Shown: positions 54,227-64,000 of the stretch, one piece after another
How the letters are laid out: every line of letters begins with the position of its first letter
Position numbering within the stretch: the stretch's first letter is position 1
Assembly: GCA_050633105.1 (NCBI GenBank)
Contig: JBOEFW010000059.1
Coordinates: 25,922 to 89,921, forward strand
Length of the DNA: 64,000 bases
Source of the DNA: Aureispira sp050633105
GTDB taxonomy: Bacteria; Bacteroidota; Bacteroidia; Chitinophagales; Saprospiraceae
Direction: 5' to 3'
The notes under the pieces: generated by a model
Databases searched by the model: none
The model's input: only the letters and a program-made list of their open reading frames with translations
What the model was told of the DNA's origin: nothing
Program-made: the position numbers and the translations under genes

Positions 54227-54934
54227 TTATTTGGGCAATCCTTTCCATTGCTTTGTTTCTTCTTGTGGTTGCGTTAACGTATACTCCTTATACGCTGTTT
54301 TTAAAGTTGCTCTATTTTTGTTTAAATGAATGTATTGCTCTAAATCAAACCAAGAGGCAGTAGGTTTATTCCTATCATCTGTTTTGTAGGTAATGATTGT
54401 TTTATAAAAACTGCTCTGATGCGCTTCTGTCGATTGATAATGATAAACTAATCGAGCAACAACGTTCTTATTCATATCCAAACTCAACTCTGTGGTAGCA
54501 ATCATTTGATTAGGGCTTTTTAATAAGTATTTTTTAATCCCATTGCTATTGCCCAAGTATTCTATATCCGTTTCTTTGATGGAATCCAACAGCATGCGGT
54601 ATTGTTCGGCAATTTGATTGTTTCCTTCTTTCTGATAATAGAAAAGCATTCTTTTTTCTTCTTTGTTGATGTGCAAAAAATGCCCTTCTTTCACAATAGT
54701 GGTTTGGTCTCCCAAGGAAGAAAAGTACATTCCTTCCCCTTTAACTATTTTTCCTTGCTGTTCATAAGAAGCTTTCTTATCACCCTCGTTGGCAAAAGAA
54801 CGAACCCTTACCTCTTGGGTATAATATGCTTTGGTGCTATAATTTTTATAGACCTGTAGAAAATCTTTTTTATAGTCTTGTGCTTGGCTGATGGTTACTA
54901 TAAAACACAAACACATCATTAATCCTATTTTCAT
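54227..54934 (-). CDS. Exported LolA-like protein
   Basis: 235 residues with a signal peptide (MKIGLMMCLCFIVTISQAQ). The mature part alternates strands with short turns (EQQGKIVKGEGMYFSSLGDQTTIVKEGHFLHI, NVVARLVYHYQS) like the half-barrel of LolA or related periplasmic carriers, but a firm family match is not possible by eye. It lies between the two giant genes, 9 bp after the first and 154 bp before the Rhs start. A role in delivering or folding the giant proteins is a guess from context. Confidence 0.6.
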   Translation of the reverse strand: MKIGLMMCLCFIVTISQAQDYKKDFLQVYKNYSTKAYYTQEVRVRSFANEGDKKASYEQQGKIVKGEGMYFSSLGDQTTIVKEGHFLHINKEEKRMLFYYQKEGNNQIAEQYRMLLDSIKETDIEYLGNSNGIKKYLLKSPNQMIATTELSLDMNKNVVARLVYHYQSTEAHQSSFYKTIITYKTDDRNKPTASWFDLEQYIHLNKNRATLKTAYKEYTLTQPQEETKQWKGLPK

Positions 54935-54943
54935 GGTGGTAAG

Positions 54944-57900
54944 TTATAGTGGTCCACGAACGTGTTGACGTCCTTCGTTAATTGTTTTAATCCCTTCAGG
55001 TGTTTCTTTTTTTGTCTTAATTAATTTGCTTTCTTCATCATAGATATAGAAAGTGGCGAAGTTGTTATCATCTAAAGTAGCCGTATTCCTAAGGGTTGTT
55101 TTATCATAAACATAAGTAGCCATACTACTTTCAAAAGGCATCATGCGTAAGTCATCTAAGAAGATGGCTGCATCGCTTCCTGTACTAGTGTTGTGTACAG
55201 AAACAAACATTTTTACAGCAGTAGCAGGCACATCAAAGTCCCCACTTATGCGTTGCCATTTCTCTATCATACTACCTTTAGGCAATAAAATTGTAGCTCC
55301 TGAAATGAAAACACCTGAAGCATCCTTAAACTCTACGGCTAGATAAACATCTTGGTATGTCACTACATCATGAGCGGCTAAATCTCGTTTGACCCAAGCG
55401 CTTAAATGATATTTCTTTCCTGTTTCTGGGGCAAATTTGCCCAAACAACCACACTCTTTAGGTAAGGATTCTACGTGTTCTAAAGCACTAGTTGTTGTTG
55501 CTGTTCGCATGATCTTTGGAATTTTCATGCTAGGAGTTTCTTTGCCCTCTTGTAGAAAATCTAAGATATCTTGCTTGGAGTATTTTACTGGGTCTAAGTC
55601 TTGTAACTTTTGAGCACAAGCTTCTTCATTGATTCCATTTAAGGTAATCGCATCAAAGGCTGTGACACTATTTCCAGCTACACGATAACTGTATTCCCCT
55701 GTGTGGCTTTGTGTATTAACAACCTCTTGTCCATCTGTCAAATGAGCATGACTCTTACAAGCTTTAGGATAGTTCTCAAACCCATCAAACATGATTTCAT
55801 AGTAACGAGCATTCTTGGCCACGACTGTCGCTAGGTTCTCGTTATAATCATAGAGTGCAGCGCTATAATTACCCAAGGCATCTACACTTTCTACTTCATA
55901 ACCTTGCGCTGTATATTTATTGCTTCGACTAGCCCATTGCCATTTATCAGAATTGGTATTGACCCAAGAGAAGGGAGTGAAGTCTTCAAATACTCCTTTT
56001 TCTCTGATGCTTGGAGTTGGTGCCGCTGCTGTTCCATAATTTCTATCAGAGACATAGGTATAACTCGCCCAAGGTCTCCATCTACCTTTGGCTCCTTTTT
56101 GATAGAAATCAAAAGGTAGGGTAGTATTGGAAGTGGTATTTCCATTCGCACACAATAGAACACTAGATTGGGTATCCTCTGCATCACAGTTCAATAAGAA
56201 GGTACGGCTAATCTGTGCAGAAGCACTACTGCCATCATGGTCATAAGACACATCAAGTTGGCTTGTTCCTACAGGAATTCTAGAAATGACTATTTCTACT
56301 CCTGTATTAAAAGGAGGAGGAACCTGTAGGCTCTGTGTATTAACAACAGCCCCTGTGCGATCTCGTACCCTTATAATAACATTGGTATTAGCAGGCAACT
56401 CTACTTGAGCTTCCACAATTGGGATGGGGGGAGATTGTATATTTTGGTTAGGAAAAGTATTAATGACATCCCCTGTGCTTGTTTCATAACTAATGTCATG
56501 TACACCTTGGGATAGCCCCCTAACAATAAAACCATGAAAATAAGCAGGATCATAATCAAACTCATATTTCATTTCAGGGTTCTTAGGAGCTGGCAAATAA
56601 GAAGGATAACAAATAGAAGCAGGAATATTATTATTATCATAACTACGCAACCAAAGGTTATCATAGGCCTTCATATCTCTAGCTACTCCAATAGGGACAT
56701 AAGCTCTAGCATGACCAGCTGTTTGTTGCCATTCTCCCGTGCCTAATCCAGTAACAAGATCCAATCGATCTAAGAGCGGACGAGATTGACCTAGTATAGT
56801 ATTGATTGGATTCCAAGGATGGAGTGTACTTCCATTAGAGGTATATTTAGATTCTACTTTACTAACATGAACAGAAGACATACAATTAAAATCAGTTACC
56901 ACATGCGATCCTCCATTGGTGCCATCAGGTACCACCAAATTCCATCGCCCATGGCCATATATACAGTTTGTATTGGCTTTTGCATGATTAATGTCTGTGC
57001 CCCATACTTGTCCATCTACTTTAATAACCTGTGTTCCATTCAATCGGGCATTATCATTTTGTCCAGGCGCGCAGGGAATGGTGAATTCTCCTGTATTTAT
57101 ACTTCCACAACGAGTTCCTTGTACCACTTTATGGGGTACAGTGGTCGTGACTCCATTTAGTTCATATTCTACTGTAAAATCAGGATCGGTTGTTCCTGTA
57201 CAAATACCAACTACTCTTGTCGCACTAACACAATTACCAACTACTGTAATATCATCTGCTGTGAGGAGTTCATCATCCAATTCTATCACAATATCCCCAG
57301 CAGTCATTTTAGTGATAAAAGTACTAGCGTCGATATTTCCTTCTTTTTGTTCAAAAGGAATACAAATAGATTGACTACAATAATCAATACTCTCACAACT
57401 CTTATCAGTTGGCCAGTAATCTCTATAAGTCATCACACTAGCATTTAGAATTTTACTAGTCCCATCTATGGTTAAGTTATGGGTATCCTCAATAACAGCA
57501 TTCGGTTGATAATTTAAATCCATTGCAGCAATAGCTCCTGCTGAAGTCCCTAAAAGGTTTCGTCTTCCAGAGCGTATGATGGTTATTTTGTCGATTTGAT
57601 TCACGTCTAGGACCGCTCCACTCTGCTGAGCGAAACCAACTTCTTTATTCATTCCATTGCCTGCAATAGAAAAAACGGTTGCTTGTATTCCTAAAGGAAC
57701 ACTGTTCTCTTCATACTCGATGTATACTTCATCTCCTTCTACCAAAGGGAAAGCACTTAAACTACCCACATTATTAATGGTGTAAACGCCTGTTCCATTG
57801 GTAGTCGTATTATAAGCATAAGGCCCTTTAAGGACGGCACCTGTATTTTTGAAGGCTTCTGCCATTCCATCATACTTCCAATACGCTTTCTGGTTATAGG

Positions 57901-60900
57901 CATAAATATCATCATTAAACTCATTTTTTGTTCGAGTTAATAATGGCTCTCCTGTCATTTTATCAAAGACTAGATTTTCTGTGGTGATGGTCGAATTTTG
58001 ATTGGTGACCGTTGTTGATTTTAGGATACCAGATTTGCTAATCAATTTTAAAACAACTGCTGTTTTAAGACTAGAACTAGTGGTGGAAAAACCTCCTGTT
58101 GTCACACTTGGAATTGGAATACAGTAAGGGAGTATTCCTCCAATTAAATTTAGATCGATAGCAAAGTTATCAGAAGATTGACTTTGTTCATTCATTTCTA
58201 CTTGAATGTCATAATCAATCCCTAGTTTTGCTTTTTGATAAACGCCATCAGCAGTAAATACATCGACTTCATTTTCTAAGATACCCCGCGCACTGTTCTT
58301 GGTGTAGTATTCATATTTCTGACTAGAAATTACCTCTCCTTCATAATTGTCAATGGCATCTGGATAAGTTTTTTGTTGCACCGACTTCATTTTACCAGCC
58401 ATATCATTAAATATAATGCTATAGCCTTGACTCATGGCTTCTGATCTTTTGAACCCAACGTATATCCCTGGTATGGGGATGATGTCGTAATTGGCTCCTG
58501 ATTTGTCAGGTTCAGTTTTACGTACGTCTATCGGAAATTCTTTGGGGGTATAGAATTCATATTCTGTATAAGGAACCCTAGATTCTTTACTCTCCTCGTC
58601 TACAGAAGAAAGGCTTTTAACGGTAACTTTCCGATACCCAACAGAGGCACCTGGATAATGGCGCATTAATATAGGATTCTCTAAGAAAAGGTTATTGTCA
58701 TTTTGCATGGGATTAGAATGCTCATATCGAACAGGGGTAACCAATGGGTTCTGTTCTTTACCAGCAAACGGCTCATAAGCCACTCCACTACTAATCGTTT
58801 TCCCTGCTTCTTCTATGGTATAATCATAGACTTGACCATAAGCGCTATTTTCATAGCTACTTCCTGTCATATCTTGCCAGTTATCTGAAATAGTCATTTT
58901 TTTGACGCGTACTCCTCCACCGATTTTTTTTCCATCAGGAACTAGCAGACGTATTTGTGAGAAGCCATCTAAAAAGATTTCTGGAGCAAAGTTCTCTGTT
59001 TTAAACGCATATTTATAGCCCATGAGGGTATTCAAAACATCAGGGATAACATTAAATAAATCTAGTACATCTTCTGGTCTTTGAGAACCATGCACTAATT
59101 CTGACCTTGCAAATCTTAAATGTTGAAAAGCGGCATCACGAATAGGGTGAATTTTATCTTTTCCTGCCGCAAAAACATTGATCTCCACGGGCTCCACTGT
59201 TATATAACCTATATCGTATTTTCCAGCAGGAGCGTTAGGGCTTTTATCTACACCATAATGAGAAAGGGGCGTTTGGGTCCTTAGCTTGGCGTATCCTCCT
59301 ACAAAGTCTACTCTTTCATCATTCCTTTGTGAAGAAATTCCAGCAGCAACATCATCCATCAGGTTAACAGCTGCTTTAAAGTATAAATCCTTCGTGTTAC
59401 CAATATAATGTTGTTTAAACCAAGCCGCAATCCCATTATCGCTCGTATTCCCCTTATAAAAGATAGTGGCATCAGGATTTGTTGCGTCAGGAATAGCTGT
59501 TTTTAAAGGAAAGTAAATTCTGTACTCAAAATCGGTATTGATCGGATCACCAGTTGCATTATGATGTTCTCTATTTCTTAGCCCAGAACTATGTGCGGCT
59601 GCGACACTGGTTCCTCTTTGCGAAAAATTACCAGTTGTTAAATTAGCAAAGTCGCCTCCCTTGCCTGTAAAGGCAATATCATATAACTGCATGGCCTTTT
59701 CAGCTTCCACATAGGCGTAATCATCCTGCTCATATTCTATGTTAAGTGTTCCTCCTGTAGGCAATTCTATTGCGGTTAGATGCCAAGGTGCTTGATAAGA
59801 ATCGCCCGTCGTTGGTGTTTGATTGGTATAGGGGAATTCCTGATAGGGGTAATTATTTAGGTTGTTATTCTGATAATTTCCCCAACAATCATGATTCTTT
59901 AAGGAATAATTGGGATTGTTGTTCGCATATTTAAACTCATAAGGACTTAAGGAGCCTTTACTAGACTTTCCATAAGTGAAATATACTTTTTTGAGCGTTA
60001 GCTTTCCACCTCCAGCAACGGCATGATTAGGAACGTTTTTACAAAGCGCATCGGCTTCTGCCATGTACTCAAAATGAACCGTTTTTAAAGGTTCTGGATT
60101 GCTTTGATTGTAGGCATCAATAGTATACAACTTGATAGACTTCAATTTTTGCATCTTATCTGTTGCAGAAATAGAAGCAGGTTTTCCACCATTATGATTA
60201 GTAGAAGCGCCTAACGCATCGTTTCTAGCTTCTGTTTCATAGATGGCTACATGCGTTTTTGTTCTTACTTCTTTTAGGTAAAACAATTCTTTTGTTCCTT
60301 TAGAATAACTGCCTTTATCATCAAAATCTTGGGCAGTCCCTGGCATATACATCGCGTCTTCGTAAGGCGCTCTCCAATGATACGCATCGGTTGTCTTTTG
60401 GTACTTAAAATCAACCCAATAGCCTAAATCATCTTCACTCAAACCATTTCCTGTTACATCCACATAGTCCGCAGATACAACAGAAGTAAGCATCCAAGAA
60501 TGGGCATAGGCAGGTAAGGTAGTTTTGTTCAAATATTCTGGATGTTTACTCCATTCACTATTGGCTTGAAAATAACCTGGAGCGGCAGGAGTGGCCGTAG
60601 TTGGATTTGGAATACTTAAACCCGTCGTATTTTTTTCTACAGAAAAGGAAGCATCTTCCTGTGTTAGATTATAAGCAGGTAAACCATAGACATAACGCAT
60701 ACCATCGGCTTCCAAAATGGAAATTTCAGAAGTGTGATCCACTCCATGATGAGGATTGTTCTTCAATTTAGATTGAAGAACACCTGAAGCATCATAGTAT
60801 TTATAATTTTTTGTAAAACCATATCGATCCGCTTGCGTCCTTGTCAACGAATTAATTACGCGGGTTCGAGGGGTTTTTGTTGTTCTTTCTGAAAAATCAC

Positions 60901-62488
60901 TAGCATTGGAATTAACGCCCCCTGAGATCCCTTGTACACTGATATTGGCTGTTGTATTGTCTAATACTTCTAGTTTAATAGGCGCTTCTGCTTTCCAAAC
61001 ATCATACATAGAATTGGTGCCCAAAATAGCAGGGCGGTCATTAATATCTTTGTAGAATTTCACTTCCTTATCATACACATGCTGATAAGTAGTTGGATCT
61101 TTGAAATTATTCAAGGCAATTGCTCTTCCTAAGCCAGATTCCCATGCCCCTGTTCTATCTTTAGCAATTCCTACTGTAACTGGAATGCCTCCTACTCCAA
61201 ACTGATAGTTGATGGGACATAATGGAAGAACAGGAGGGGGAGTTATAGAACTGACTCCTACATCCAAAGAAAATCGATCTTGTTTGGTTAGACTGGTTGT
61301 ATTTTTTTGACTAAAAACACCTATATCCGCTCGATAGCCTCTAAAGACGCCTCCAGTTCCTTGACCAGCAATGCTAAAGACATCATTGGTGACATTAGAA
61401 GGAGATAAGTATGGCAACTTGTTGTTATAACTAATAGGGGTATAGCTAAAGTCTTTCAAATCGTAATCGGTCGCATTTTCACTATTCATATAGCCATAGG
61501 CGCTCGATTCTATAATACCATTGCTTCTCACCTTAGATTCAGAATAGGTTCCTGTCCAATCTAAAGGAAAAATAGTGTTAAAAACGCCTATTCCAAGAAA
61601 ATTATCAGGAGAAAAGCCCATCTTTAAATCAGTACTAAAAATGGTATTGTACATAGGCATTGTTACCGCAGGTACTCCTTGGTTAAAGTTAAAGCTCACA
61701 CCCCCCGATAGTCCAACATAAAAGCCATTCCCAGTTTTAGCATTTGTAAAACCTTTAGAAACACTTCCATTTACACTCACTCCTTGTAATCCCTGTCTAG
61801 AATTCCAACTCCCTGAAACTCCTAAAGAAGCATTTCCATTCTTCAAAAAAGAACCTGAGACGCCAAAGTTTGCAGCAACGCCTATTCCTTCATGTGGGTC
61901 ATAAGAAAGTTGTAGGCTTAGGTCTACAGCTTCAGAAGTAGCATTATTTATAAATTTAGAAACCCCTGGAAATACAGCTGTTCTAATGCGGTAACCTACT
62001 CCTTTATAATTATTATAATATAGCTGTAAAGGGCCTGAACTTCCTCCAAAACCAAATTTCTCTTTCCCTTCTTGAAACAAATTCAACCCCACTGTCCAAC
62101 TCTTTCGCATATGCTGTTCATGCGTAACCTTATCCCCATTAAAGTCATCGGGTAAGCCTCTTAAGTTTCGATTAATGGCACCAACATTAACATTCCAGCC
62201 TAAGCCGACCCAACTCGCTTCTTGATCCATTCCTATACCTGAATGGTATGCTAAATTAATAGGATAGCCTCCATTGGGGCCTGGAACAGACAAAAGAGGA
62301 ATGTTATACGTAAAATCCCCTGAGTAGAGATTCACCATATCGGTGGTTCCTATTGGTTCAAAGCTTGCATATTCTTCTTGGGCAGGGCCAGAAGTTAGCG
62401 CATAGACCTCCACCGAATAGGTCTGCAAAAAAATAAGCAGAAGCATGGTAACAATAAATCGGGTCTTCTTTCTGATGGACAATATCAT
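54944..62488 (-). CDS. Giant secreted protein of the Rhs locus (SpvB/CBM-like, Bacteroidota type)
   Basis: 2514 residues with a signal peptide (IVTMLLLIFLQTYSVEVYA). Residues 30-110 hold the typical beginning of this family (TTDMVNLYSGDFTYNIPLL, AYHSGIGMDQEASWVGLGWNVN). Near residues 2350-2450 is a carbohydrate-binding-like jelly roll (KYHLSAWVKRD ... IFLDDLRMMPF), then a YD-like end (TFYIYDEESKLIKTKKETPEG). No toxin tip and no immunity gene follow it. In many Bacteroidota a protein of this kind is encoded directly in front of the Rhs gene, so it may form part of the shell or a delivery partner. Confidence 0.75.
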   Translation of the reverse strand: MILSIRKKTRFIVTMLLLIFLQTYSVEVYALTSGPAQEEYASFEPIGTTDMVNLYSGDFTYNIPLLSVPGPNGGYPINLAYHSGIGMDQEASWVGLGWNVNVGAINRNLRGLPDDFNGDKVTHEQHMRKSWTVGLNLFQEGKEKFGFGGSSGPLQLYYNNYKGVGYRIRTAVFPGVSKFINNATSEAVDLSLQLSYDPHEGIGVAANFGVSGSFLKNGNASLGVSGSWNSRQGLQGVSVNGSVSKGFTNAKTGNGFYVGLSGGVSFNFNQGVPAVTMPMYNTIFSTDLKMGFSPDNFLGIGVFNTIFPLDWTGTYSESKVRSNGIIESSAYGYMNSENATDYDLKDFSYTPISYNNKLPYLSPSNVTNDVFSIAGQGTGGVFRGYRADIGVFSQKNTTSLTKQDRFSLDVGVSSITPPPVLPLCPINYQFGVGGIPVTVGIAKDRTGAWESGLGRAIALNNFKDPTTYQHVYDKEVKFYKDINDRPAILGTNSMYDVWKAEAPIKLEVLDNTTANISVQGISGGVNSNASDFSERTTKTPRTRVINSLTRTQADRYGFTKNYKYYDASGVLQSKLKNNPHHGVDHTSEISILEADGMRYVYGLPAYNLTQEDASFSVEKNTTGLSIPNPTTATPAAPGYFQANSEWSKHPEYLNKTTLPAYAHSWMLTSVVSADYVDVTGNGLSEDDLGYWVDFKYQKTTDAYHWRAPYEDAMYMPGTAQDFDDKGSYSKGTKELFYLKEVRTKTHVAIYETEARNDALGASTNHNGGKPASISATDKMQKLKSIKLYTIDAYNQSNPEPLKTVHFEYMAEADALCKNVPNHAVAGGGKLTLKKVYFTYGKSSKGSLSPYEFKYANNNPNYSLKNHDCWGNYQNNNLNNYPYQEFPYTNQTPTTGDSYQAPWHLTAIELPTGGTLNIEYEQDDYAYVEAEKAMQLYDIAFTGKGGDFANLTTGNFSQRGTSVAAAHSSGLRNREHHNATGDPINTDFEYRIYFPLKTAIPDATNPDATIFYKGNTSDNGIAAWFKQHYIGNTKDLYFKAAVNLMDDVAAGISSQRNDERVDFVGGYAKLRTQTPLSHYGVDKSPNAPAGKYDIGYITVEPVEINVFAAGKDKIHPIRDAAFQHLRFARSELVHGSQRPEDVLDLFNVIPDVLNTLMGYKYAFKTENFAPEIFLDGFSQIRLLVPDGKKIGGGVRVKKMTISDNWQDMTGSSYENSAYGQVYDYTIEEAGKTISSGVAYEPFAGKEQNPLVTPVRYEHSNPMQNDNNLFLENPILMRHYPGASVGYRKVTVKSLSSVDEESKESRVPYTEYEFYTPKEFPIDVRKTEPDKSGANYDIIPIPGIYVGFKRSEAMSQGYSIIFNDMAGKMKSVQQKTYPDAIDNYEGEVISSQKYEYYTKNSARGILENEVDVFTADGVYQKAKLGIDYDIQVEMNEQSQSSDNFAIDLNLIGGILPYCIPIPSVTTGGFSTTSSSLKTAVVLKLISKSGILKSTTVTNQNSTITTENLVFDKMTGEPLLTRTKNEFNDDIYAYNQKAYWKYDGMAEAFKNTGAVLKGPYAYNTTTNGTGVYTINNVGSLSAFPLVEGDEVYIEYEENSVPLGIQATVFSIAGNGMNKEVGFAQQSGAVLDVNQIDKITIIRSGRRNLLGTSAGAIAAMDLNYQPNAVIEDTHNLTIDGTSKILNASVMTYRDYWPTDKSCESIDYCSQSICIPFEQKEGNIDASTFITKMTAGDIVIELDDELLTADDITVVGNCVSATRVVGICTGTTDPDFTVEYELNGVTTTVPHKVVQGTRCGSINTGEFTIPCAPGQNDNARLNGTQVIKVDGQVWGTDINHAKANTNCIYGHGRWNLVVPDGTNGGSHVVTDFNCMSSVHVSKVESKYTSNGSTLHPWNPINTILGQSRPLLDRLDLVTGLGTGEWQQTAGHARAYVPIGVARDMKAYDNLWLRSYDNNNIPASICYPSYLPAPKNPEMKYEFDYDPAYFHGFIVRGLSQGVHDISYETSTGDVINTFPNQNIQSPPIPIVEAQVELPANTNVIIRVRDRTGAVVNTQSLQVPPPFNTGVEIVISRIPVGTSQLDVSYDHDGSSASAQISRTFLLNCDAEDTQSSVLLCANGNTTSNTTLPFDFYQKGAKGRWRPWASYTYVSDRNYGTAAAPTPSIREKGVFEDFTPFSWVNTNSDKWQWASRSNKYTAQGYEVESVDALGNYSAALYDYNENLATVVAKNARYYEIMFDGFENYPKACKSHAHLTDGQEVVNTQSHTGEYSYRVAGNSVTAFDAITLNGINEEACAQKLQDLDPVKYSKQDILDFLQEGKETPSMKIPKIMRTATTTSALEHVESLPKECGCLGKFAPETGKKYHLSAWVKRDLAAHDVVTYQDVYLAVEFKDASGVFISGATILLPKGSMIEKWQRISGDFDVPATAVKMFVSVHNTSTGSDAAIFLDDLRMMPFESSMATYVYDKTTLRNTATLDDNNFATFYIYDEESKLIKTKKETPEGIKTINEGRQHVRGPL

Positions 62489-62491
62489 TGG

Positions 62492-63118
62492 TTACGAGGT
62501 TTTTATCGTAGGCGTATTCTGGAAAATATGTTTATCAAATAGTAACTTTATGGTCCCTATTCCTAATATTCGATCCTCAAACACAAAGGTGAGATCTTGA
62601 TCGATGATGGTGTTTTCTTCTTTTTTAAACCCTAATGCAAACTCTACATAAGGGGCAATATCATAGCTTCGTACAAATTGAAATAGTGTACAAGGAAAAG
62701 TATCTTGGCCATGCAATAAATAGACATCATTTTGCATGTCAAAAGTAAAGTAGGCCAGCCGATTTTGATACTGTTGATCAGAATAAGCCCCTGATCCTAC
62801 AGGGGATAATGATCCTGCTGTATTTTTAATTCTAAAATTATAATACAAGTAATCTTTTCCTAATTCTTTTTTTCGTTTTTCTAATATGGTTTTAGCGAGT
62901 GTATTGGTGCGCTCTTCTTGCGCTACTACAAATGCTAAAGGCTTGTATTGAGCACTAAACTCTAGTTCCTTAATTGTTTTTATTTGCACCAGTCCATTGT
63001 CAGGATCTTTAACCCATTGTACATAATCGCTGGGCAATAATGGTGTCTGTTCTTTGCAACTCATTATCCCTAAGGTAATTACTACTAAGAAGAGAACACT
63101 ATATGTTTTTATTATCAT
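62492..63118 (-). CDS. Lipoprotein of unknown function
   Basis: 208 residues. A signal sequence ends with lipobox GIMSC (Cys21). The mature part is strand-rich (YNFRIKNTAGSLSPVGSGAYSDQQYQNRLAYFTFDMQNDVYLL) and has no known family by eye. It overlaps the OmpH-like gene upstream by 4 bp and is 3 bp from the giant gene downstream, so it is a fixed member of this operon and might help the giant protein across or onto the outer membrane. Confidence 0.7.
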   Translation of the reverse strand: MIIKTYSVLFLVVITLGIMSCKEQTPLLPSDYVQWVKDPDNGLVQIKTIKELEFSAQYKPLAFVVAQEERTNTLAKTILEKRKKELGKDYLYYNFRIKNTAGSLSPVGSGAYSDQQYQNRLAYFTFDMQNDVYLLHGQDTFPCTLFQFVRSYDIAPYVEFALGFKKEENTIIDQDLTFVFEDRILGIGTIKLLFDKHIFQNTPTIKTS

Positions 63119-63642
63119 TTTTTTACTCCTTTGTATCGCGCATTAACATAACTCAATACAACATCAGTGATGTTATAAGCATCTTTTGCTCCCATAAGAG
63201 AACCATCATTGGTCGCTCCAAATAGGTAGTCATAACCCTCTTCTTTTGTGAAATCCTTGAGGTATTGATTCAACTGGTTAGAAATTTGCTCTTGATATTG
63301 CTGCACCAGCATATTGTTATCTTCTGCAAATTGCTGTTGCTTTAGTCCGTATTCATTTCTCATTTGATTAAATCCTTGTACCTCAGCATCGCTGGCTCCT
63401 CCACTAATTACTTTTTGTTCCAAGGCTCTTAGTTGCAGGCCTAAACTATCTAGAATAGCTTGTCGAGCCAGTTGTACTTCCTTAATTTTGGCATCCAACT
63501 CTTTTGATAATTGAAATTCTGAATAGAGTTTAGCATTGGTGATATAAGCGGTCTTTAGTTCATTCTTTGTACCGATTGTTTGAAATAACAATCCTGTACC
63601 TAAGAGAATCGACAATAGTATCCAGGGCAATGATTTTTGCAT
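63115..63642 (-). CDS. OmpH/Skp-like periplasmic protein
   Basis: 175 residues with one N-terminal hydrophobic helix (LPWILLSILLGTGLLFQTIG), then strand TAYITNAKLYSEFQLSKEL and a long coiled coil rich in Q, E and L (about 50-125), followed by YDYLFGATNDGSLMGAKDAYNITDVVLSYVN, the typical end of Skp/OmpH chaperones. Skp proteins hold unfolded outer-membrane proteins in the periplasm. Here it starts the visible envelope part of the toxin operon and could serve the giant proteins. Confidence 0.82.
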   Translation of the reverse strand: MQKSLPWILLSILLGTGLLFQTIGTKNELKTAYITNAKLYSEFQLSKELDAKIKEVQLARQAILDSLGLQLRALEQKVISGGASDAEVQGFNQMRNEYGLKQQQFAEDNNMLVQQYQEQISNQLNQYLKDFTKEEGYDYLFGATNDGSLMGAKDAYNITDVVLSYVNARYKGVKK

Positions 63643-63648
63643 TTTCTT

Positions 63649-64000
63649 CTAAATTTTTGAAAACTTCAAATACTTTTTCTCACCTTTCTCATTCGTTACT
63701 TCCAAAAAGTAGAACTGCCCAGTGGCAATAGTTGGTAAGGTTAATTTGTAACGATTCGTTCCATATCTTTTTGTGTTTACAGAAAGCAGATCTATGTTTT
63801 CTACTAGAGCATTGTTAACAACCGTTCTATTCTGATTGTATACTACAAAATCTAAGCTTCCCGCTCTATATTCTTCTTTATAAGAGAAATATAATTCATC
63901 ACTTCCCAATAATGGATGAAAGCTAGCATCTAGTTGATCTTTTAACGCTGCATATATAATGGGCGGAGTACTATTTATACTAGTGCGTACATCATGAACA
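63649..64000 (-). CDS. C-terminal part of a protein running off the right edge
   Basis: The frame is open from the stop at 63649 to the window end (at least 116 codons) and no start is visible. The visible part includes PIIYAALKDQLDASFHPLL, YFSYKEEYRAGSLDFVVYNQNR and a closing FLEVTNEKGEKKYLKFSKI. A beta-sandwich-like C-terminus is plausible. It lies 6 bp upstream of the OmpH-like gene and is probably cotranscribed. The family cannot be named from this part. Confidence 0.65.
   Translation of the reverse strand, partial: VHDVRTSINSTPPIIYAALKDQLDASFHPLLGSDELYFSYKEEYRAGSLDFVVYNQNRTVVNNALVENIDLLSVNTKRYGTNRYKLTLPTIATGQFYFLEVTNEKGEKKYLKFSKI

Overview
The window looks like DNA from a member of the Bacteroidota. 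It is AT-rich, it carries a flexirubin/aryl-polyene type pigment cluster with a tyrosine ammonia-lyase resembling the Flavobacterium johnsoniae enzyme, a sphingolipid (ceramide) locus, a tryptophan 2,3-dioxygenase, PD40-type propeller proteins and very large secreted Rhs proteins. The exact genus is not decidable from the sequence alone; a Saprospiria- or Flavobacteriia-like lineage would fit. A Rep_3-type initiator next to an iteron array, a small ParA with a ribbon-helix-helix partner, a KilA-N protein and a serine resolvase suggest a plasmid, a chromid or an integrated plasmid backbone.

Layout. 1-9.1 kb (minus strand): a pigment operon running off the left edge, with phosphopantetheinyl transferase, a small DNA-binding protein, tyrosine ammonia-lyase, ketoreductase, ketosynthases, two carrier proteins, acyltransferase, dehydratase and thioesterase. 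9.2-17.5 kb: housekeeping and accessory genes (Lrp-type regulator, MarC, ParA/RHH, thioesterase, MurG-like glycosyltransferase, glucosaminidase), with ACGTG-rich palindromes between genes. 17.5-21.4 kb: a ceramide locus (reductase, serine palmitoyltransferase-like enzyme, GNAT-type acyltransferase). 22.3-26.8 kb: an AraC regulator, a tight SDR-nitroreductase-metallohydrolase run and an EamA exporter. 27.3-29.1 kb: an NtrC-type regulator and an Hpt protein. 29.1-31.3 kb: rep gene and iteron origin. 31.3-38.3 kb: tryptophan dioxygenase, a propeller protein, KilA-N, resolvase, a secreted protein and a likely Tn3 transposase remnant.

39-64 kb (all minus strand): a polymorphic-toxin locus. An upstream run of envelope genes (OmpH-like, lipoprotein, 2514-residue secreted protein, LolA-like protein) leads into a 2556-residue Rhs protein whose C-terminal toxin is unrecognised, then its immunity gene. 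Behind it stand three promoterless orphan Rhs-tip cassettes, each with its own toxin tip and immunity gene: a Ntox30-like tip broken by a frameshift, a barnase-like RNase with a barstar-like immunity protein, and a deaminase-like tip. The cassettes are separated by three 118-bp near-identical repeats that hold a hairpin and encode the last residues and stop codon of the immunity protein before them. Homologous core DNA on one side and this repeat on the other are what recombinational exchange of toxin tips would need.

No rRNA, tRNA or CRISPR array was found. Function calls rest on motif reading, not on database searches.
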